Shown here piece by piece: positions 11,381 through 22,560 of a stretch of DNA of 64,000 nucleotides. The notes below the pieces were generated by a model. The model was not told the origin of the DNA. It ran no database searches and worked only from the letters and a program-made list of their open reading frames with translations. The position numbers and the translations under genes are program-made. Source of the DNA: Whitmania pigra (taxonomy: Eukaryota > Annelida > Clitellata > Hirudinida > Haemopidae); NCBI GenBank assembly GCA_021613335.1, contig JAJTWR010000308.1:2444001-2508000 (forward strand), given 5' to 3'. The stretch's first letter is position 1. Every line of letters begins with the position of its first letter.

Positions 11381-14300
11381 TGTTCAGCGAGCGATAAGTG
11401 CGGATGTTTTGTTTAAGCTCTTGAGTTTAGGCAATTAAAGTCCGCGTTAAAGTCAATTTTTTCGAATTGTCTTTTTTTTTGCTCGTGTCCCCTGCCGTTA
11501 GTTTGTCTTTCGGTGAACAGCTTACTTCCTTGAGGGAAAATAAAAAGGGGAAAATCTAACCTGCCTACCTGCACCGAAGATTTGTTGTTTCTTCCGAAGA
11601 AGCAGGTTAGCTACGAAACTGCATACCACAGCATTGAACAAGTGATTAAAGAGTGGTTATTTCATGGATGTTAATTCGAGTACCGTGGAGTTTGTACGTA
11701 GTGGCCGAAGCCAAATGGCTAGCGTTCAAAGAAAGAAAGAAACTCCTTCAGGTAGTAGAAGACAGGTGCGCTGCGACTTTTGCAACAAGAAGTTCGGCAC
11801 AACAAGAGGTAAACACATCCATGAAAACAGAATCCATCCACTTGAATATCACAAAGCCAGAGCTGGTCTCCCCTCTGCTAAAGCAAGATGGACAGAGGAA
11901 GAATATTGCATGCTCGCTGCCATGGAGGCCGAAATGATTCGAAATGGAGTTCACAACATCAACAAAGAACTCCATAAAAGATTTAGACACAGAACGTTGA
12001 ATGCCATCAAAAGCCAAAGACTCGGCGACAGATACAAGGTAATACGGGAGAGATACCTGACTTGTCCAACAACAACAACCATGCTCACTGAGACGTCGCA
12101 TCCTACAATTGTCTCTTGCCAAGAATCAGATCCTGGTGAAAGAATTTATCTGCTTCCTGTTCCAAGCCTTCAAGACACAGAATCATGGAGAGCACTGGCG
12201 GATGCAGAATTGAATCTTGGAGGATTACATAAAAACAGGATCAACGTCTCACTTCAACAGCAATTCCCTACTCTCGATGTAGATAGCATAAAGAAAATTA
12301 GGAACAAACCACAATACCGCAAACTGCTCTCCAATATGATAACATCAGGCGTGAAGGCCGATTTCAAAGCCATATCCAGTTGCGCAGATATTGAAGTGGA
12401 AAACGTAGTTGGTCTCCTGCAATTTATTGAAAAAAGGAGGTTTCTGCTCCGAATGACGGACGACGAATTCAGAAGGCTAATTGATCCCAATGAGGGAAAT
12501 GAGGTCAAAAGAGCCATCATTAACATGGAATTCGAAAGATGGATTTCGGAAACAATACCGAAGAAAACAAAGAAGGAAACACGAGAATATGTGAGGCAGA
12601 ATCTGGAATTGAGAGAGGAGGACAGCGTTGGATCCAATACTCGCGAATTTGTCAGAACAGTCAACCATCAATCAGAGAGAGCAAGGAAAATGGAGCTGGA
12701 AAGACAACATTATGCGAAAGTTCAAAGAATGTTCCGAAAAAGTCAAAGTTTAGGAGCTCAGTTTGTATTGAATGGAGATAGCGAGAAAGATTCTGTGCAT
12801 CCTGCCGATGAGGCATTGCTTGAATATTGGGAGAAAGTCTTCATCCAGAAGTCAAAAAGCGATTGCAGACCATTGGAGAGAGCCGTCGATGCTTTTGAAG
12901 AGATGGATATTCCGGTCACTGCGGATGAAATCATTCTGGCTGCAAAAAATTTGAAAGATTCTGCTCCTGGTTTGGATGGAATGAAAAAAGTTGACTTGAA
13001 CAAGATAGCCCCAGAAGACATGGCCACCCATATGACACTCTGGCTGTTCAATGGATGTCCCCCAGATGTGCTAAAAAAGGGAATTGTCACTTGTATTCCA
13101 AAAAAACAAGGGACACTCAATCCAAGCGATTTCAGGCCAATCACTGTTGGACCAATTATTGGCAGGTTATTCCACCGTGTTCTGAGCAAAAGAATGCTCA
13201 CTCACTGGCCTCTTTCAAGTCGTCAGAAGGCTTTTAGGCACGGCGATGGCCTAGCGGACAATATAGGGCTCGTAAAAGCAATCATAAAGAAAAAGAGGGA
13301 GCAGAAACAAAGGCTGAACCTCACCTTCATTGACGTGAGCAAAGCATTTGATTCGGTTTCGCATCAATCGATTGTTAGAGCAGCCTACAGACTCGGAACT
13401 CCGCCGTTCATGCTGAGATACATTTCAGAGGCTTATCGCAACTGCTCGGTCCAACTAAAGATTGGAGGAAAACTGAGTCACGACATTCCAGTGAACAGAG
13501 GCGTCCGCCAAGGAGACCCCATGTCTCCTCTACTTTTCAATGCGGTAATCGACATGGTGATGGCCGAAGTGGACCCTTCCATCGGTGTGACTGGCGACAT
13601 TAATTCATCAGTCAAGTGCAATTACATGGCCTTTGCCGATGACTTGATTCTTTTATCCTCCACGGATATTGGAATGAAAAGACTTCTGGAACAAGTTGAG
13701 GAGTCTTTAGCAAAAGTGGGATTGAGTATCAATGCTCAAAAATGCGCATCCCTGAGGGCGGAAGTGCAGAATAAAAACAATCCATGGATTGTCAACCCGG
13801 ATTCTTACCTTGAAGTCAATCAACATAAAATTACGGCAATGAATATTCTTGATACCTACAAGTACCTCGGGGCTGACATTGGTCCCAGGTTAAAATACGC
13901 TTCAATAGGAGAAAAAATTCAAAACAAGTTGCATCTAATATCCAGGGCTCCATTGAAGCCCAATCAAAAACTTTACATCCTCAGGTCTCATTTAATACCA
14001 AGTCTTGTTCATTATATGACCTTCAATAGCATTTCGCTGAAATCTCTCAGTGCTTCTGACACCAAGATAAGATCTGCTGTGCGACAATGGCTCCGACTTC
14101 CTAAAGACACGCCGGTTGCTTTCTTCCACACGGGAGTTAAGGATGGGGGACTCGGATTGTTGCAGCTCAGAAAATGGGTGCCGATCATAAGAGCTAATCG
14201 AATGTCGGCAATGGTGGGGCAGTCCAAGACCAATGAGGATGAGTTTCTGCTGGATACGTTGAGGGATAACAGCGCAATTCTCTGCGAATACAGAAAGTTC

Positions 14301-15301
14301 GGAATAGCAAAAGGACCCGCAGCTAAAAAACAACTGAAACACAAAACTGCGGCAAGTTTGTACGACTCTGTCGATGGATATGGGCTGCAATCGTTTACCC
14401 AAGGGATAGGAATTAGTGATTGGGTAGTGGACGGTCAATTCGGATGCCCCCAAGCGAATACATACAATGTATCAAAGTCAGGGCTGCCGTCCTCCCGACA
14501 AATCTTAGGATCTCAAGGTATCATCCAGAGATTAACACCTATTGCGATTCCGGATGTGGTGCCTTCGAGTGCCTGGACCATATCTTCCAGGTTTGCCCAG
14601 GTATGGATGCAGAGAGAAGAGAGCGGCATAACAATCTTGTCCGCCAATTAGAAAAGAAGCTGACCAAGAAGGGATACATCACCAAAATTGAGCCTCGAAT
14701 TAATGTAGGAGGGAATCTCAGAATTCCAGACCTGGTGGCATGGGAGGGGGGTCAGTCAGTAGTCTGCGATGTCACCATCGTTTCAGATACAGCCCCATTG
14801 GACGAAGAACACGTCAACAAAGTCCAAAAATATGACGACAGAGACATTCATATTTGGATGACAAACAACCGTCCAAGTGGGTTTCCCTCTCCGAAGGTTC
14901 TCGTGACTGCATTCGTTTGCAACTGGAGAGGAGTGATCTCTTCAAAATCGTACTCCTCTTGGCGCGGCCTCGGCTTGTCCAGAAGCATGTTAATGAATTT
15001 AACAACAACGGCTCTCTCTGGTTCTTACCTGATGTGGAAGCATCACAAGCGCAAAACTCAAAAACGATGGCGGAAACGAGTTGGATTGTAGCGAGGACAT
15101 TTATTATGTATTGTACGGATTGTATTTTTATAATGTCGATGGTGCTGTGGTTTGCGCATTATGTCCCGGGGTTCTCTCAGGCCCAGAAGGGGGACTTTAA
15201 ATATTCGTTGAGGTTTTTTACATCGTCTGCGATCGAATTTAGACATTTGTTTGGCTGAGAAAATAAACGTAAAAAAAAAAAAAAAAAATAATAATAATAA
15301 T
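11381..15301 (+). mobile_element. R2-superclade non-LTR retrotransposon in a (TAA)n tract
   Basis: One element of about 3.9 kb with a short 5' UTR, one long reading frame, a short 3' UTR and a run of A followed by ATAATAATAATA. The upstream flank is also (TAA)n. A single ORF with N-terminal zinc finger and Myb-like motif, central reverse transcriptase and C-terminal restriction-like endonuclease is the hallmark of R2-type elements. R2 itself inserts in 28S rDNA, whereas Dong/R4-type relatives are known from TAA repeats. Here the flanks are clearly not rDNA. The 5' limit is taken as the end of the TAA tract. Only one frameshift is visible, so the insertion is fairly young. Confidence 0.8.
11664..15091 (+). 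pseudogene. R2-type reverse transcriptase/endonuclease ORF with one frameshift
   Basis: From M1 at 11664: a C2H2 finger (C37, C40, H53, H58), then a Myb-like motif starting RWTEEE at about 75. The reverse transcriptase follows, with FIDVSKAFDSV, the RGVRQGDPMSPLLFN motif and the catalytic FADD at residues 657-660 (13632-13643). The first frame stops at 14651, but homology moves to another frame (open 14420-15091) between about 14430 and 14450, around GGTCAATTCGGATGCCCCC, which implies a 1-bp indel. The second frame carries the CCHC motif (C-x3-C-x7-H-x4-C around CDSGCGAFECLDHIFQVC) and a PD-(D/E)xK-type endonuclease (IPDLVAWEGG, then VCDVTIVSD). The protein nicks its target and primes reverse transcription there. 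As read, the endonuclease is out of frame, so this copy is probably inactive unless the shift is a sequencing error. Confidence 0.85.
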
Positions 15302-15482
15302 ATTCCGAATCGTTTCTTGGCTGAGAATTCCGAACAATTTCGTGCTTAAAACCTAATAAATTTGTTACAAGTTTATTTTTTAAGCATTTTCTATATATCC
15401 TAACGGATATTCATTAGTTCGGAAAGTTTAATTTCGGATATTCTGAGAAAAATGGCTGAAGGTAATCAGACTCGATAAGAAA

Positions 15483-16099
15483 CCAAGATTGAATTTGAAA
15501 ATGCTGCTAAAATGGGACTTCATTTACGATAAATGTTGTAAAGAAAATGCCGAAGTAATTAAAAGACTTCTCAACCCATTAAAAGTGGAGGAAAACATAG
15601 AAGAAATTTTCAAAGATATCAAAGATATTCGCACTGTTCTGACGGAACACAAAGAGAAAGATATAATGATTGCAAAACGGATTTAATGAGTTGAAAAATG
15701 ACTGGAAGGCCCAGTTGGATAAATTGAGTAAAGAATTTGCTACTTTGAAAGACAGCTTGAATGAAACCAATTTCCAGATACAAATTCTAAGGAAATGAAA
15801 AGACAGTGTTCTGATTTGTTCATTAACAACGTCGATCTTGTCTAAAACGTAAAATGTGCGCAAAAGACAGTTGTTGATACAAGCGTTGACTTGAACGTTA
15901 ATTTAGAGAAACTTGAGAAGGAACAATCTTGTTTTCTACAATCTGCCAGAAGATGAGAAAGATACCAAGATGAAACATAAAGAATTTCTGACTGTTTTGA
16001 TGAAGTTCTTTGGATTAGAGTTTGAGTTTCAGAAAGCTGTCTCCAGTTTTGTCAGAATGGGAAGAAGACAGATTGAAGACCCAAAGAAGTGTCGACTAT
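15483..16099 (+). pseudogene. LINE ORF1 fragment
   Basis: Broken frames at 15489-15686, about 15690-15800 and 15913-16099 read like a LINE ORF1. A coiled-coil-like K/E-rich stretch is followed by RRNNLVFYNLPEDEKDTK and SFVRMGRR, resembling the 'RRNNLVFYGLPE...HRIG' region found in L1- and CR1-type ORF1 proteins. At least two frame changes are needed. It ends exactly where a hAT-like terminus begins (16100), so a DNA transposon interrupts it. Confidence 0.55.
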
Positions 16100-17224
16100 C
16101 AGAGATGGGTAGTAGTTAAAAAGTACTTAAAAAGTAGTAGTTAATAACTACTTTAAAAGTAGTTAACTTAATAACATTTTAAAATAAAATGAACAAAAAT
16201 ATTTTTTCAATTTTTCAATTTGAAACTTTCTTTCAGTACATCACTTTATAAGCTTTGTTTCTTTGATTTCAACTTTTGCTTACCACCATTTTGCTTACTA
16301 ACGCCATTTCTTGTTTATGTACTCTCACTTCTGAATTATTACTCTTAGTAGCTGTATTTTGAAAACGTTTTATATAAATTGCGATTTTGTTATATTTTTT
16401 TAAATGAATAGTAAAATAATTAAAGAATGCTTCACTGAAGTTATTGTGAAAAATGATAACACCAAAAACTTTAAGGCATTATGTTTCTAAAGGAAATACA
16501 ACCCTAAACTTTTCTTAATTTTAAATCTGACATTCTATCAATTCAACATTAATATTAATTAATTATTGTTTTTTAATATCTGTGCAGATTGTAAATATAA
16601 AAGCCCTACATTGTTGACAATCACCACCTACGTCGAAAATGCTGCTCAGAACAGCGAAAATGATGATTTATATGATTATATGGAATGTGTACCAAACTCT
16701 TGTGATAATGTGTTAGCTGAACAACTTAATGATTATTTCTCAAATTCAGCAAGGAATGTACAAAGTCTACTCAATTATCCAACTGTTTGTGCTGCATTCA
16801 TCAAGCTTGATTCGACATTACCAAGTTCGGCAGCAGCTGAAAGACTTTTTAGTGTAGCAGGGCAGGTTTTATGTAACAGACGATGTAAATTACCGGATAA
16901 TCATAACGACATGATCATTTTTTAATAGATCGCCTAAAACATCCACTGTATACTTCTGTTTTAGATTAATTTGGACAATAAAATTTTGTTGGTAATGTTA
17001 CACTAGTGTAAATAAATATGCTAATAATTATGCTTTGTTCTGTTTTCATGAAAATTAATTTTATCAAATGTCAACTGAAAAGTAGTTAAAAAGTAATTAA
17101 CTACTACGCAAGTAGTTAAGGAATAGTTACTAACTACTTATTTAAAAAGTAGCTAAAAAATAGTTACTAACTATTTTAATTATTTTAATAATGTTATTAT
17201 TAACTATTTTTAACTACTTTTTAA
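16100..17224 (+). mobile_element. hAT element, right end truncated
   Basis: It starts with CAGAGATGGGTAGTAGTTAA, a typical hAT terminus, followed by subterminal AAAGTAGTTAA repeats. Matching inverted AAGTAGTTAA/TTAACTACTT repeats occupy 17080-17222, but the expected outer right end (CTACCCATCTCTG-like) is absent, so the right terminus is lost. No target duplication can be assigned. It encodes only the C-terminal transposase fragment listed separately. Confidence 0.65.
16566..16925 (+). pseudogene. hAT transposase C-terminal fragment
   Basis: About 119 residues ending in the hAT dimerisation region. The signature stretch is LPSSAAAERLFSVAGQVLCN followed by RRCKLPDNH, matching the 'P.SS..ERLFS.AG.....RR..L' pattern of hAT transposases and host relatives. 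No catalytic DDE part or BED finger is found upstream within the element. It is a decayed remnant. Confidence 0.75.
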
Positions 17225-18262
17225 GATTAAATAAAATCATTAGCCAGTACAAAAAGGAAATGGCCATAATAAAGCAATTCAAAAAAGGGAACTCCAGCCA
17301 AAAAGTCCAAAACAAGATGATGGCCATATGTGAAAAATCGGCCATGAACCTGAAGCAAATTGACGAAATTGAAAATAATGTAAGAATGAAATTGCAAGCC
17401 AAGGCACAAAGATTAAGAAGATACAGTAAACGCATTGTCCAATTCCAACAAAACAAACTGTACGTAGATGATCAGAAAAAATTTTACAGAGAAATCAATA
17501 AAGAACAGATTGAAGTAACACAAAAGCCAGACCCTACTGAAGTGGAAAAATTTTGGAAGAAAATATTGAGAGAAAAAGTAAGACACAATTGTCAAGTAGA
17601 ATGGATTCAAGAAGAAGAAATAGCCCAGACAAATTTGCAGAGTGGAGAGAATTCGAAGAAAACTTAAACAAACAATTAAATTTTTTACAGAATTGGAAAT
17701 CTCCTGGATTGATCATGATACATCCATTGGAAAATATGTAAGAGTTTCGATGTTCCAGTAACTGAGAAATATTATTTACACGAACCTGAGCTTGTGGTGA
17801 GTATCGGCAACATCACTCTGATGTGGGACCAAGGCGTACTCACAGGCAGAACAATTCCTGCTAATAGACCGGACATCATATTTTTGGACAATAAAGAAAA
17901 TTATTGCCTGCTGATTGAAATTTCCGGATGACCAAAATGTCATAAAAAAAACTAAATGAAAAAATTCTTAAATATAAAGATTTGCAAATTGAAGTCAGCA
18001 GAATGTGGAAAGTTGAAGTCAAAACAACACCATTTATTGTGGGGGCACTGGGAACGAATAAAGAAAACCGCAGGAAAGAGTTAGAGAAGATACCAGGAAA
18101 ACCGAGCCAGTATGAGGTGCAGAAGATTGCATTGAATGGTACAGCGCACATACTTGGAAAGATTACGGGATGACCGAAAGGAACGGACGGATATGTCAGA
18201 TTACCCAGATGAGATGGTTGCAGGATTTTATTATGGAGGCTTGAAGCTGAGGTGGGAAACAA
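17225..18262 (+). pseudogene. LINE remnant with restriction-like endonuclease, RT domain deleted
   Basis: A frame over 17191-17667 (K/Q-rich: QFQQNKLYVDDQKKFYREIN, then PTEVEKFWKKIL) resembles the segment just upstream of the reverse transcriptase in some non-LTR elements. It is followed by NWKSPG near 17693. The RT core is missing: the sequence jumps to a C-terminal part with TLMWDQGVLTGRTIPANRPD, then LLIEIS, and VGALGTNKENRRKELEKIPG, reading like a restriction-like endonuclease and tail. Several stops and frame changes make it a dead, internally deleted copy. The clade was not assigned. Confidence 0.55.
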
Positions 18263-18350
18263 AAGTAATATCGAGAAGTTTTAGGGTAGAAGAAGGGAAA
18301 AGGGTACCAGCGATGTTTATTGAGGATGGGGGCTAGGTTCTTCAGTTGCG

Positions 18351-18658
18351 TAGGTAAACAATATTTCAGATTTTTGCGGGTTGAATTGAAGAAAGTTAAG
18401 ATGTCAGTCATTAATGGCGTCTGTGCACTTTTGCAGATTGTCTAGTTGAAAGCAAACTTTGTTGCTGGAGAGTACAAAATAGAGACTTGTGTCGTCCGCA
18501 TATTGGTGGAAGGACATGTCAAAATTTTTAACGATGTCTGACAGGGGTGAGGTGTAGGTACTGAAAAGTATAGGTCCTAGGACAGAGTCCTGAGGAACAC
18601 CAGCAAGGAGAGTAACAGAAGATGAAGTGTGGCAACCTAGCTTAACGTATTGAGATTT
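18351..18658 (-). pseudogene. CR1/L2-like LINE reverse transcriptase, C-terminal half (split by hAT)
   Basis: Minus-strand frame with LLAGVPQDSVLGPILFSTYT and HQYADDTSLYF, which are the RT motifs around the catalytic YADD. The conserved G of 'GVPQGSVLGP' is changed to D. It joins in frame to the upstream half at 21366-21610 once the intervening hAT element and one copy of its 8-bp duplication are removed. Confidence 0.8.
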
Positions 18659-18666
18659 GTTGGAGA
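18659..18666. repeat. 8-bp target duplication GTTGGAGA (left copy)
   Basis: Identical to 21358-21365. It flanks the hAT element 18667-21357, and 8 bp is the standard hAT duplication length. Confidence 0.95.
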
Positions 18667-19752
18667 CAGTGATGGGCAAAATAAATCGCGATTGCGATTT
18701 GAAATGATTTGAATCGTGATTTAGGCAAGGTTGCGATTTGATTTGAACATTGTTGGATTCGATTTTTGCCTCAGTGATTTTGATTCGATTAGATTTGCCT
18801 TTTTTTGATTTGATTTGCTTTATCAAATCATTGAAAGAAAGATGGAATGAAGAGCTCCAGAAAAAATCAGATGGTTTGACTTTGTTAGCCGCTGTGCCTA
18901 CCAGATGGAACTCTAATCTGGTAATGCTAAGAAGGTTATCTCAAGATGCAGTATGGAAGGCGGTTAATGAAACTCTAGTTAAAGCCAGGGAAGTCAAATT
19001 CAGCTCAAGTGCACGTGTCCCTCGAATCACAGTTTCACGTTCTATGCTGCTTGAGCTTGTTTCTTTACTTGAGCCATTTAAAGAAGCAACACAGGTGCTG
19101 CAAGGTGATGGTGTCACAATTTCTCAAGTGATACCTGCATTAATTGGGATTGATGAAGCAGTTTCAAATTGTCAAACCCAGTTAATTGCTCTGAAAAAAA
19201 TCTTCGTGCAGCTCTTCATAACCGATTCCAGGAATCTATGAGAAGACCAGAGTATGTGGTCTCAACTGTGTTGGATAGTCGTTTCAAACTAGTTCCTTTT
19301 GGTACCACCCCGCTGCTTGATTCGCATTTTACTGACAGTGGCTCACAGAAAAGTCCTACATTAATAATCCCATCAGCCAATGAGGCAAGATCTCTTTTTC
19401 TTCACATGATGGATTCAATAAAGTCAGATGAAATAACAGGGTCTCACACTGCACAGTCTAAAACCTCATGCCGAACAGAAAAGAATCTACCTGAACCAGC
19501 TACCAGTTCTGGTCGGCGGAGCATTTTTGCACATTTTTGCAAAATACCATTGTCCTCAGGTATGAACAAATTATATTGGATTGGAAATGTACGTTAATTA
19601 TTAAATAATATGTAGATATTGCAGGTTAGTGACGAAGAGGATTCAGTGTATCTTAATGCTCCAACGAATCACAACATCACTGCTGAACAATTTTGGGCAG
19701 CTAATGGTCAACGCTTTCCAAAACTACAACGACTTGCGCGTAGACTTCTAAG

Positions 19753-20882
19753 CAGTGGCGCAACTAGGGGGGGGCAGGGGGGGGCTTGCGCCCCCCCCAG
19801 GCCTAATAGGAGAGACCCTGCAATTTTTCCAAATCCGATGAGTTTTTTTTTGGTGGGGGGGGGGGTAAGGGGATTTAACTGGTTTGAAACTTTGAGACAG
19901 AAGATAGTCAAACTCATTAATAAATTATTAAAGATACAAAATAATACTGTAGACAGAAGATAGTCAAACTCATAATAATATAATCTGTTCTATTTTTAAT
20001 TCTTTATTAATTATAATTGGTAGTTTTGATTTAAGCAGTTTCAAAAATTTTTCGCTTTCGTCCCTTGTCTAAACTTGAGCCCCCCCCCCAGCATTTTTCG
20101 CTGGTTATCTGATGATCAGATAATGTCGTTTTGACAACCTTGCCTTGGCTGCTCTTGATGCTTTGCAGAATGGCACAATGACTCCCGAGCTTTCGGAATT
20201 CTGCAACCTTCGTGGAAAAGACGCTGAAACTGTGCAAAGACAGCTCCAATTCACATCGACAAGTTTACGTGCTGATCAGTCTGATCCCAATGCATGTATC
20301 GAACTGCAAGATCTTTTCTGTGCCACAAGCATTCAGCCCGAGTTGCATATACTCGATGTTGCTCTTACTCAGACATTTACATCATCAGATGCAGAAAGGG
20401 CCTTTTCTAAACTTCGCCTTATTAAAAGTCATCTTGGGACGACTATGTCTGCCTGTCGTTTGCAAAGTTTATTGAGAATATCTGTGAACAATACAACTAC
20501 TGCACTTCTTCCAGTAAATAAAATGGTGAACAGATTTTCACAGACTGATCGAAAAAATTATTTTGTAACTGCAAACACATCAAAATGTAATTTAGACTAC
20601 AACATTTCAAAATTGTTTTAAACTGTTTTTTTTTACAGTTGCTTTAACTGGCTTGAAACTTTGAAACAGAAGATAGTCAAGCTCATTAATAAATTATTAT
20701 AAAGATACAAAAAAAGACTGCAGACTTATAAAATAAATTTATAATAATAATCAGTTCTATCTTTAATTCTTTATTAATTAAAACTAGTAGTATTGATTTG
20801 AACAGTTTCAAAAATTTTTCGACTGCGTCGGGCTTTTCTAAACTTGAGCCCCCCCCAGCATTTTTCGCTGGTTGCGCCCCTG
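19753..20882 (+). mobile_element. Nested second hAT element (1130 bp)
   Basis: Ends are CAGTGGCGCAACTAG and, reverse-complemented from the right, CAGGGGCGCAACCAG. The duplication CTTCTAAG is perfect (19745-19752 and 20883-20890). A segment of about 235 bp near the right end (20643-20870) is repeated in direct orientation at about 19872-20105, so the element carries an internal copy of its own right subterminal region. Its coding part is the fragment at 20145-20621. Confidence 0.92.
20145..20621 (+). pseudogene. hAT transposase C-terminal fragment (TTF/52-kDa-repressor-like type)
   Basis: 158 residues. The C-terminal part, TFTSSDAERAFSKLRLIKSH then LGTTMSACRLQSLLRIS, matches the dimerisation region of the hAT subgroup whose host relatives include zinc-finger MYM/THAP-type proteins. 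The N-terminal and catalytic parts are missing, so this is a non-autonomous derivative. Confidence 0.75.
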
Positions 20883-21357
20883 CTTCTAAGCATCCCGGCA
20901 TCATCTGGAAGTGTGGAGAGATTGTTTTCAATTTCAGGTGCTTTCGTCTCTGCCAGAAGAAATCGATTATCAGCGCCAACTGTGGAGTCACTGTTGCTCT
21001 TGAGGGAACAGAAAACTGAGTTTTAATGATTTTTTTAAACGGTAATATGTACTGATTATCTATATGTACTGGTTATCAGACACCTCTTTTTGGTTTCAAT
21101 AAATAAATAAAAAAAAAATAAAACTGTAAAAATGTTGGCTGTTAATTTCATTGTGTTTTGCTCGAAAAAATTTGCAAAGATAGGGCAGCAGGAAATTTTC
21201 GGAAGATTTGATTTGATTTGGTATTTGGGCGTTTGGGATTTGATTCTATTTGGAATTTTTTGATTCTATTTGAGATTTGGTAGTTGAGATTTAAATCATT
21301 TTACAAATGATTTGAGATTTGACCATTGAGATTTGATTTGATTTGTGCCCATCACTG

Positions 21358-21365
21358 GTTGGAGA
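21358..21365. repeat. 8-bp target duplication GTTGGAGA (right copy)
   Basis: Matches 18659-18666 exactly and marks the right edge of the outer hAT element. Confidence 0.95.
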
Positions 21366-21612
21366 GGTAAGAATGAAGCCAGACGAGTGCGAGGCCGTCG
21401 ATAGTGAAGTTTTTCTAACAATATGCTATGGTTGATGATGTCAAAAGCTGCCGATAGATCTAGGCCGACCATGGCGGCACAGTTGCGATTTCCATAGAAG
21501 TGGGATAAATTGTTGAAAATGTAGGAACGAGCGGTCTTTGGGGAGAACCAGTCTGTAGGCAGATTGGAAGAAAGAAGAGTTAGAGGATTTGGTAATATGG
21601 GGACGAATCATC
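21366..21612 (-). pseudogene. CR1/L2-like LINE reverse transcriptase, N-terminal half (split by hAT)
   Basis: Minus-strand reading gives MVGLDLSAAFDIINHSILLE followed by KLHY, the first catalytic-Asp motif of non-LTR reverse transcriptases. It continues in frame into the fragment at 18351-18658 across the hAT insertion. Flanking LINE sequence beyond these two pieces was not recognised, so the element was already 5'-truncated. Confidence 0.75.
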
Positions 21613-22062
21613 CCAATCTTTCACTAGTAGCTTATTAACCGCTACTTTGCTAAGAAAATTTTTCTAATATTTTAATACTGCAATATTGTTTGGCAATGTT
21701 AATGATGTTTTGAAAATATCGTTTATACACAGAGTTATTTGAGATCGTTCTTTTCATGCCTAATTTAATATATTTGAAGCATAGAAGATCAATAGCTTAA
21801 GTAATAATGCAATTTGTTACTTATACTGACAAGGTTTGATGAATCATCAATGATGATTATAGTATCGATCATTCACCACTCGACTAATCATCACGATACA
21901 TTTTGTAATTTTGCTTTACAAATTGACAAAATTTTAAATTTTTGTGTAACTTACTAAGTTAAAAACTTTAAATAAATGTTATTCTGTAGAATACTTTTTA
22001 TTTTATTGCTTGTTTAATTTTATGTATACCTAGTTTGATATGTAAACAAACCATATAAGCGC

Positions 22063-22071
22063 CGAGTTTAA
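22063..22071. repeat. 9-bp target duplication CGAGTTTAA (left copy)
   Basis: Identical to 28564-28572. Together they frame the foldback element exactly at its inverted ends. Confidence 0.9.
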
Positions 22072-22560
22072 ACTGGAGTAATCGCAGTTTAATATCTATA
22101 CAGACATTCCTTAGTAAACAAAGATAAACCACGCCCCCCCTATTATAATAATAAATTATGTATATGTTGAAATAAAACAAAACAAATTATTTCAACACAA
22201 AAAGTTGTTTAATTATTCAAAAATTAGTGAAAATTTATAATATATATGTATTTAGAATATCTGTGTCACTTAAGATAGTTAACACATAATGAATGTCGCT
22301 TTTGTTAAACATTCAAAATGCTATACCAAAATTAAATTTAATTTACTTTTAACCGTATATATATAAATATTTTAATTTGACAAAATTGTTTCAAATTATA
22401 AATATATTTTATATGCTCCCAATATCAATATGTACTCGGAGAGCTATAAAGGGATTTTTAACCGGGCTAATTAATGAACATTAACAAAAAACAAAAACAA
22501 CAAAAACAGGTTATTTAAACTACACATATAAATCATGCAAGTGTTGAAATAATATTGAGC

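Larger units (their letters stand above)
18830..21020 (+). pseudogene. hAT transposase (ZBED-like), N-terminally truncated and interrupted
   Basis: The first part (18830-19597) contains LLAAVPTRWNSNLVMLRRLS, the conserved 'TRWNS' region, and YVVSTVLDSRFKLVPF. A further frame (about 19619-19755) has EQFWAANGQRFPKLQRLARR. The C-terminal dimerisation region, SIPASSGSVERLFSISGAFV then RRNRLSAP, lies at 20883-21020 beyond the nested hAT. A frame change near 19195 and the lack of a BED finger and N-terminal catalytic region show it is not functional. Removing the nested element and one duplication restores the LLSIPASSG junction. Confidence 0.85.
18667..21357 (+). mobile_element. hAT element (2691 bp including a nested hAT)
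   Basis: Terminal inverted repeats are CAGTGATGGGCAAAAT (left) and CAGTGATGGGCACAAAT (right, reverse complement), each followed by runs of GATTTGATTT-type subterminal repeats. A perfect GTTGGAGA duplication flanks it. Inside is a transposase lacking its N-terminal half (18830-19755 plus 20883-21020). It is interrupted by a second hAT element (19753-20882). It inserted into a LINE reverse transcriptase on the opposite strand. Confidence 0.95.

Noticed and set aside
21998..22180. Short open frame repeated at 28455-28562
   Set aside because: The shared sequence is simply the two inverted ends of the foldback element; the frame is short and has no domain.
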